This document shows, piece after piece, positions 8,307 to 14,472 of a DNA stretch of 17,499 bases. Made by a program: the position numbers and the translations under genes. Within the stretch, counting starts at the first letter, position 1; each line of letters starts with the position of its first letter. Under the pieces are notes generated by a model. The model was not told the DNA's origin. It worked only from the letters and a program-made list of their open reading frames with translations, and ran no database searches. This DNA is from CAZGYE01 sp964530165 (GTDB taxonomy: Bacteria > Planctomycetota > Planctomycetia > Planctomycetales > Planctomycetaceae), in contig CAZGYE010000093.1 in the NCBI GenBank assembly GCA_964530165.1, forward strand, positions 1-17,499. Reading direction: 5' to 3'.

Positions 8307-9116
8307 ATGGAAACGGGTCTGACAGGCAAAGTCGTTTTGGTAACCGGCGCCAGCGGCGGACTGGGATCGGTGATGGTGCGGACATTCGCCGGCGAAGGCG
8401 CTCGCGTTGTCATTCACTACCACAACGGGCGCGACGCAGCCATGACCCTGGCCGAGACGATCGCCCCGGCCGACCGGGCGGTCATCGGCGCAGACTTGAC
8501 CCGCGAAGAAGACGTGGTCCGGCTCTTCAGCGAGTCGGAACAACAGTTGGGGCCGGTCGAAATCATGGTGGCCAACGCCGGCATTTGGATCTCCGAGCCG
8601 GTCCCGATTCACGAAATGACGCTCGAACAATGGGACCGTACCCTCGCCACCGATCTGACGGCCGTGTTTCTCTGCATGCGCGAGTTTTTCCGTGGAATCG
8701 AGCGTCATCAGCTCACCGACCCGGCTGCCGTGCTGATCGGTTCCACGGCCGCCGTGTTCGGCGAAGCCGGGCATGCCGATTACGCCGCCGCGAAGGGCGG
8801 CCTGGTCTACGGGTTTTTGCTCAGCCTGAAAAACGAGATCGCCCGGCTGGCGCCGCGCGGCCGAGTCAACGCCGTTTGCCCCGGCTGGACGGCCTCGCCG
8901 ATGACAGACCGTTTCGCGGGCCAACAGGACGCCGTTCGGCGGGCGCTGCAAACGATCCCACTCCGCAAGGTCGGCCGACCGGAGGACGTCGCCGCGGCGG
9001 TTCTGTTCCTTGCCTCCGGCCGGTTGTCCGGACACACTTCCGGTGAAATGGTGATGACCAGCGGCGGCATGGAGGGCCGGGTCTTGTACGAAGGCGATGA
9101 AATCAAGGTGCCCTGA
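8307..9116 (+). CDS. Short-chain dehydrogenase/reductase (classical SDR)
   Basis: The 269-residue protein has the Rossmann glycine motif TGASGGLG (13-20) and NAG (90-92). The catalytic Ser146 (IGSTAAV), Tyr159 and Lys163 (YAAAK) are present, as is the VNAVCPGW segment after the active site. It should reduce a carbonyl or oxidise an alcohol using NAD(P)(H). The closest common name would be a 3-oxoacyl-ACP-reductase-like SDR, but the substrate is not determined. The helix-4 position that usually holds Asn (NLTGVF) is Asp116 here (TDLTAVF). GAGG lies about 8 bases before the ATG. The gene follows the iron alcohol dehydrogenase by 113 bp, with a repeat element in between. It ends two bases before the stop codon of the convergent large cytochrome gene. 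Confidence 0.9.
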   Translation: METGLTGKVVLVTGASGGLGSVMVRTFAGEGARVVIHYHNGRDAAMTLAETIAPADRAVIGADLTREEDVVRLFSESEQQLGPVEIMVANAGIWISEPVPIHEMTLEQWDRTLATDLTAVFLCMREFFRGIERHQLTDPAAVLIGSTAAVFGEAGHADYAAAKGGLVYGFLLSLKNEIARLAPRGRVNAVCPGWTASPMTDRFAGQQDAVRRALQTIPLRKVGRPEDVAAAVLFLASGRLSGHTSGEMVMTSGGMEGRVLYEGDEIKVP

Positions 9117-9118
9117 AG

Positions 9119-12100
9119 TCACTGAATCTCGGGCATGGCCAACACTTCGCCGCGAAGTTCTTTGGCCTGGTCCTCGGCACTGTAGGCGCCGTAGAAAACG
9201 GCGTTGCAGTCGATCCAGGCGGCCAGCCGTTGTAACTCGCCCGCGGTGAGTTTCACGTCATAATGTCCTTTGCGGAGTATCTTGATCAGCCGGCTGCCCA
9301 GCGCCCCGTACATGCCGCCCGGCGGTGTGATTTGAATCTGATTGCGTGCGCCGAATCGGGGCACGAGCGCTTCGGCCGCGTTCTTCGGATTCGTGCCGGC
9401 GCCGTTGAAGTTCTTGTCTCCGCACAGCGCCCAATACGATTTTGTGAAACCCTTCTCGGACCGGCCCGTCAGATCGATGTCTCCATCGGGTTTTTCGGCG
9501 CCGTGGCATTTGACGCAGCGTTTCTCCAGCACAGGCTGCACCTCGCTGACGAATGAGAACGGCCGGCCGCCCAGCTCGCCGGGTTCGATCCGCGACGGCC
9601 GGCGGCGGGCGGCGATCGTGTCGGTGGTCGCGGGGGCCGTCATGCGACTTTCGTGACAGCCGATGCACGAGACACGCTCGCCCGGCTGCACGTAGGTGAC
9701 CGAGCGCATGGTCTGGTAGGCGAAGCCGTCTTTATCGAGAGCTTGGAACAAAATCAGTTTCCCGGCCGGAACCGTGAATCGTGCCGATCCGTCGGACTCG
9801 ACCGGCACGGTGCCGAGAATGGCGCGGGCGTTCTCCTCACCGGCCAGCCCGATCGGCGGGAAATTGGCCCGATGCGTCGTCTTCGGAAAGATTTGGATGA
9901 TGCGCAAACGTTTGATGGTTCCGCGCGGCACGTCGCCCAAGCCTTGGTAGACGTCCAGCAGCACCATTTCGCCGGTCGGCTCGGCATCAGCGGGCAGAGT
10001 GTTTCTCATGACGGGCGGCAGCTGGCGGGGAACGAGGGGACACGGGTTGGTGCTGCCGATCTGAGCGTCGCGGTAGATGAGCTCGCGGTTGCCGAACGCG
10101 TCAAGTAGATAGATCCCCAAAGCGTCTGGCTCATTCGCGCCGGGTTCCCAGACCAGTGGCTTGGGGCTGTAGGCGACCAGGAAGTATTTTTCAGAAAGCG
10201 GCCACGGGGCGGCGTAATACTCGCTGATGTTTCTACCTTCTGCTTCCGGGAAAGGAACCTCAGGCGTGATACGGGTGATGGCCTGCTGGCCGTCGTTGCC
10301 GCGAGTCGGATCGACAATGGCGATCGACCCAGCGGTCACCGAATGGTGGGCGGAAGCCGTGAAGACAATTTTCTTGCTGTCCGGGATCGGTTGGATCTGG
10401 AACGTGCAGTTGGGACTCGCGGTGGCGTTCCCCCAGACGGCAATGGGATTGGTGCCGTCGGGACGCGTGGCCCACAGGTTTTGGTGGGTGACGGCGTCGC
10501 GGTCGATGTAGTCCCAGCGGCTGTAAAGGATCAACCCGGTGTCGGAGACGGCGGGAAACCACTCGTTGGTATCGTGGAACGACAGCGTGCGGATGTTCTT
10601 GCCGTCGCCGTCCATGCGGTGCAGTGTGTAGACCTGCCAACGGCGGCTGAATTGACCACCGAAACAGCGGGAGTGGCCGCGACGCCGCGACGAGCAGAAA
10701 ACGATGCCGCCGTCGGGAAGATACGTGGGCATCAGGTCCTCGTAAGGCCCGCGGGTGAGTTGCCGCAGGCGGGCACCGTCGATATTGACTTCGTAGATGT
10801 GATAGAAGTCGACATCGACGTCGTTGAGCAGTTTGTCGGGGTCATGTTGCTTTCCCGAGCATTCGACGAAAGAAAAAACGATTCGTTTGGCATCATAAGA
10901 CAGCCGAGGCTCCAGCACGTTGCCGCCTGCGAGCTTCCCGCCGAGGATGTCGCGGGCAGCCAGTGAATGACCGGGATTCTCCAGCACGAACAGCCCGCCG
11001 CCGGGCCGCGCACGCCATCCGTAGTACTGCATCACTTCGTGGCTGTAGGAAGTCGGGACCCGCTTGCAGAACAGCAGCTTGCCAAACCGCATCAGCGGGT
11101 TGGCCATCGCGATCCTGCGTTTCAGCCAGCGAACACGGAAATAGATGCCGCGCCGCTGTTCGAGGGACAGATCGGAGCGTTTGGCCTCAACCGCCAACCG
11201 CCCGAGCTGATCGGTCTCGGCGGCCAGAAACGAGTCTGCCCGGCCGGATCGCAAATCGGCCAGAAGCCGGCGCGTCTTCTCGATGTGGCGGGCCGTCGCT
11301 TCAGCATACGATTCCGCCGTCAGAGCAAGTTTGTCCTGATGGCGCCACTCGGCCTGCACCATGGCCCACAGGTCCAATTCGGGTCGATGTACGGGAGCTT
11401 CCGCCCGCGGACTGGGTTTCGAGGTGGAGTCGAGCGGAGCCGTGGCCGATGATAACGCCGCGGCAACCTGACGACGGAGGTCGTCGATGCCCTGATCCTG
11501 CAATGTCGAGCTGAGCAGCCGCTCGATCGCCGTGACGCCCGCCGGCCATGAGCCGCGGTACGCCGCCAGCCCGAGCTTCGGCAACTGGATCGTCTGACCC
11601 GCAGAGAGCGACAACCGGGACTCGCCGTGGGTAACGGCCAACTCGACACGGAGTTGTCCCGCATTGGTCATGACGGAGCGAAAATGCCACGGACGATTCC
11701 CGGCCAGGATGATCGCGACGCCGCTCTTGTCTGCTCCGTCGGCGACCACCAGCATGGGCAGGGCCTCGCGGTGGTTCAGGCTGACGGGGCGAGTGATGCT
11801 CGGCGTCTGTTCCCACAGCGCCAGCTCGGAGTCAAACCCGTGGACTCGCGGCAAGCCGATCTCGGCGTTCCGGTCCACCTCCATTTCGTAGAACCACGGC
11901 GAGCGGTTCTCTCGCTTCGTTCGGAACCCCTCGGAAGCCTGAAACCGTGGACCGTCGGCATACGTCACCAGCGGGTCCCAGTGGGTCGTGTCGCACGTGA
12001 TCGCCCCCCGCTTGTGGACGACGAAGCGAATCGCATTGCCCTGACGCACATCAAACGTTAGGTTTGGCGAGACGCCTTTCGCGTCCGTGCCGTCGATTTC

Positions 12101-12760
12101 CGCTTTCCAGACGGTCTCCTTGCCGTGCCGAATGCTCAGACGCACGCCGTCGCCGCTGCGGGCGTCGGCTTTGTAGACCCGGCCCGTAATGGTTACCCGG
12201 CCGTCGCGGGGCGCGGTGAATCGGCGGACACTCGGTGTGTTGTTTCCCGGATGGTGCCAGTCTTTGCCGACGCGGGTCCAATCGGGGCCGGCCCAATACG
12301 TGGAGCCGTACCAGGTATCGCTGCGATGGGTCAGGTCGCGGTACCGAGCGGCGTCCTGAGCGTCCAACACGCGAAACGTCCAACTGCCGATGCGCACGTT
12401 GCCGACCTTCTGAACCGTCTTGCCACTGTTGGAGAGCGTGGTCTCGATGAAAAGCATCTGCAAACTCGGCTCCCAACGGTGCTTCTGTCGCATGACAAGG
12501 CCGGTGACCGGATCGGTGGCAATGACGTCTCCATTCTCACGAGTCTCGATCCGCCAATGGCTTCCCGGTACATCTGCCTCCGATGGAGATGCGGCGACGG
12601 TCAATCCGGGGCCGGCCTCCAACCGGCGGATCAGCGCGTCGGCCGGTTCATCGCGAAAATGGGCCGACAAAGGCGGAGCTGCACACCAAGCGGGGGAAAC
12701 GTCCGGCAGACTGCAAAGCACTATGAACAATCCACAGCAAGAGGCGAAACAAGTCATCAT
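9119..12760 (-). CDS. Secreted diheme HZS-alpha-like protein with N-terminal beta-sandwich modules
   Basis: This 1213-residue exported protein has a signal at 1-28. Beta-rich N-terminal modules follow at about 65-410, including a jelly-roll-like segment around YWAGPDWTRVGKDWHHPG (155-172) that may bind carbohydrate. A helical linker lies at about 455-555. A TolB/PD40-like beta-propeller (about 560-910) contains DFYHIYEVNIDG, RLRQLTRGPYEDLMPTYLPD and SAHHSVTAG. The hydrazine-synthase-alpha-like middle domain (about 930-1036) has GTVPVESDGSARFTVPAG and ends in haem motif CIGCH (1032-1036). A C-terminal cytochrome domain holds CVKCH (1082-1086). This is the HzsA architecture, but non-anammox planctomycetes have many such homologues of unknown function. 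The residue four after the first haem His is Met1040. The start is the first of two adjacent ATGs. It is the last gene of a three-gene run, 32 bp after the methyltransferase gene. Confidence 0.82.
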   Translation of the reverse strand: MMTCFASCCGLFIVLCSLPDVSPAWCAAPPLSAHFRDEPADALIRRLEAGPGLTVAASPSEADVPGSHWRIETRENGDVIATDPVTGLVMRQKHRWEPSLQMLFIETTLSNSGKTVQKVGNVRIGSWTFRVLDAQDAARYRDLTHRSDTWYGSTYWAGPDWTRVGKDWHHPGNNTPSVRRFTAPRDGRVTITGRVYKADARSGDGVRLSIRHGKETVWKAEIDGTDAKGVSPNLTFDVRQGNAIRFVVHKRGAITCDTTHWDPLVTYADGPRFQASEGFRTKRENRSPWFYEMEVDRNAEIGLPRVHGFDSELALWEQTPSITRPVSLNHREALPMLVVADGADKSGVAIILAGNRPWHFRSVMTNAGQLRVELAVTHGESRLSLSAGQTIQLPKLGLAAYRGSWPAGVTAIERLLSSTLQDQGIDDLRRQVAAALSSATAPLDSTSKPSPRAEAPVHRPELDLWAMVQAEWRHQDKLALTAESYAEATARHIEKTRRLLADLRSGRADSFLAAETDQLGRLAVEAKRSDLSLEQRRGIYFRVRWLKRRIAMANPLMRFGKLLFCKRVPTSYSHEVMQYYGWRARPGGGLFVLENPGHSLAARDILGGKLAGGNVLEPRLSYDAKRIVFSFVECSGKQHDPDKLLNDVDVDFYHIYEVNIDGARLRQLTRGPYEDLMPTYLPDGGIVFCSSRRRGHSRCFGGQFSRRWQVYTLHRMDGDGKNIRTLSFHDTNEWFPAVSDTGLILYSRWDYIDRDAVTHQNLWATRPDGTNPIAVWGNATASPNCTFQIQPIPDSKKIVFTASAHHSVTAGSIAIVDPTRGNDGQQAITRITPEVPFPEAEGRNISEYYAAPWPLSEKYFLVAYSPKPLVWEPGANEPDALGIYLLDAFGNRELIYRDAQIGSTNPCPLVPRQLPPVMRNTLPADAEPTGEMVLLDVYQGLGDVPRGTIKRLRIIQIFPKTTHRANFPPIGLAGEENARAILGTVPVESDGSARFTVPAGKLILFQALDKDGFAYQTMRSVTYVQPGERVSCIGCHESRMTAPATTDTIAARRRPSRIEPGELGGRPFSFVSEVQPVLEKRCVKCHGAEKPDGDIDLTGRSEKGFTKSYWALCGDKNFNGAGTNPKNAAEALVPRFGARNQIQITPPGGMYGALGSRLIKILRKGHYDVKLTAGELQRLAAWIDCNAVFYGAYSAEDQAKELRGEVLAMPEIQ

Positions 12761-12792
12761 CTGAATTCTCTCTTTCCTGAACGGTTGGTGGA

Positions 12793-14427
12793 TCAACTTG
12801 GATTTTGCCGGTGGGTGCCGCTGTTCTTGACCCCTTTGCGGATCTCGATCCACTGGCCCATGTCGTCGATGACCCGGATCGATGAGATGCCCGTCGTGGC
12901 CGCGCTGTTGCGTAATGTTTCGCTGGAGACTTTGCGGAACGCGGGCATGTGAAGATATCTTCCGCCGACCAGCGCTGCGCCTCCCGGACGTAAGACACGA
13001 TGGATCTCGCGCATCCCCTTTTCCCTGTCTCCCCAGAGCAAGATTGGCCCCACACCCGCGACGGCGTCGAACGAAGCGTCGTCGAAAGGCAATGCGTGAA
13101 CGTCGCCCGTTTTACAGGTGATGCGGCCCGCGAGCTTCGCCTTGCGGATCCTGGCCTCCGCCTTGCCGGCTTCTGTTTTCGACGAGTACAGGGCGGTGAT
13201 CTGCAGGTGCGTGGTGTTCACGAATCCTGTCTGCAGGGCTTGCTGTAATCCCCCATCGCTTCCGCAAAGGAGCAGGCATTCGCCCCCGGTGATGGCGTAG
13301 TCGGCGACGAAGCGGTTGGCGAGCATGTGCGGGCCGCCCTGAAACTTGTGGGCCGCTTTCGGCGCTTTGGGGCCGATGATCTTGACCCACTGGCCACGAA
13401 ACTCGACGACCCGCGCGCCGGAAATTCTCGTCTCACGGACGATCTTCTTCAGTTTTTCCGTGGAGACCTTGTAACTTTTCGGGGCGTACAGGTAGCGTCC
13501 ACCGAGGAAAGCCACGCCGGTGGGCTTCAGCACGCGATCGACTTCTTTCAGGCATTTGCCGATGTCGGGGATGAAGATCAACGTGCCGCGACTGACGATC
13601 ACGTCGGCATAATCGTCGGGGAAAGGCATTTTCTGGGCGTCGCCGACGACGAAGGAGACGCGATCCTGTAGGCCCGCCTCGCGAATCCTCTTCTCGAACA
13701 GCGGTTTCATGTCGGCGTTGATGTCCAGCCCGATGATTTTGAAATGGGACCGCTTGGCCAGCTCGAGTTCGAGGTGACCCGGTCCGCATCCGACGTCGAT
13801 GCAGATTCCGTCGCGGACACCTCCGCACTCGGCCAGCATGCGCATGGCGGTCAGAGGATAGGTGTGCTTGGTCCGGTGCTCGGCAACCCACTCGTACGCT
13901 TTCGCGGACGTGTCGGCGACGATGGTGAATCCCGCCTCGGACTCCGACCAGAGACGATGGCCCGTCGGACCGCCGGCGAAACGGACGAATTCGCTCGCCC
14001 GCGGGTGTTTGCCGAGCACGGCCGCCCACACCGGTTCCCAGGTGGGATGCTTCCAGGCGACCTTTGTCGCGCCCGGTAGGGAGTCCAATGCTGTGCGTCC
14101 GTTGGCTTTCATGGCCATACAGAGCACCGCGTCGGAGCCGGTCTCTTTTTTTTCCACCAGCGCGTTCACCTTGGCGGCCGGTAGAAAGCTCAGAACGATC
14201 CGAGTTCCGGTGCGGTGCTGGAATTCCTTGACGATGGCTTTCAGCGGCCCTTCTAACCGCTCATCAGCGAGGACCGTGCAGGTCTTGCCGGCAGAGTTGC
14301 GCCCGGGCCCGGCCTGACGCTTGTTCTCTCCTGAGCGAAGACCGACAGTAGGACCGAACAGAATCGCCACACCAACGGCCAGGACAGCCAAGTGCCGTGA
14401 CACGTCGGAAAGGTTTGGAAACTTCAT
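12793..14427 (-). CDS. Signal-bearing ModA-like/tandem SAM-methyltransferase fusion
   Basis: This is an unusual 544-residue protein. An N-terminal hydrophobic segment (about 13-30, preceded by Arg) is a signal peptide or membrane anchor. Residues 49-168 resemble a molybdate-type substrate-binding protein: VLADERLEGPLKAIVKEF, HRTGTRIVLSF, and the C-terminal-like SEFVRFAGGPTGHRLWSE. At about 120 residues, against roughly 230, the second lobe seems mostly missing. Next comes a class I SAM-methyltransferase domain (about 185-352) with intact motif I (IDVGCGPGHLELE, 210-222), GLDINAD and VVGDAQKMPFPDDYADVI. A second copy (about 370-532) has degenerate motif I (LLLCGSDGGLQQ) but retains TGDVHALPFDDASFDAV and HRVLRPGG. 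Both copies end alike (GGRYLYAP/GGRYLHMP, GQWVKI/GQWIEI). GGAG lies 7 bases before the ATG. It sits 45 bp after one diheme gene and 32 bp before the other. The substrate is unknown. Confidence 0.8.
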   Translation of the reverse strand: MKFPNLSDVSRHLAVLAVGVAILFGPTVGLRSGENKRQAGPGRNSAGKTCTVLADERLEGPLKAIVKEFQHRTGTRIVLSFLPAAKVNALVEKKETGSDAVLCMAMKANGRTALDSLPGATKVAWKHPTWEPVWAAVLGKHPRASEFVRFAGGPTGHRLWSESEAGFTIVADTSAKAYEWVAEHRTKHTYPLTAMRMLAECGGVRDGICIDVGCGPGHLELELAKRSHFKIIGLDINADMKPLFEKRIREAGLQDRVSFVVGDAQKMPFPDDYADVIVSRGTLIFIPDIGKCLKEVDRVLKPTGVAFLGGRYLYAPKSYKVSTEKLKKIVRETRISGARVVEFRGQWVKIIGPKAPKAAHKFQGGPHMLANRFVADYAITGGECLLLCGSDGGLQQALQTGFVNTTHLQITALYSSKTEAGKAEARIRKAKLAGRITCKTGDVHALPFDDASFDAVAGVGPILLWGDREKGMREIHRVLRPGGAALVGGRYLHMPAFRKVSSETLRNSAATTGISSIRVIDDMGQWIEIRKGVKNSGTHRQNPS

Positions 14428-14472
14428 TTCAGACTCCGTGCGCCAAGGTCAAGAGGCGAATGCTCTCGGTGC

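Noticed and set aside
6955..8385. 476-codon minus-strand open frame opposite the iron alcohol dehydrogenase.
   Set aside because: It is antisense to a gene with intact catalytic motifs and its translation is low-complexity Arg/Gly/His-rich.
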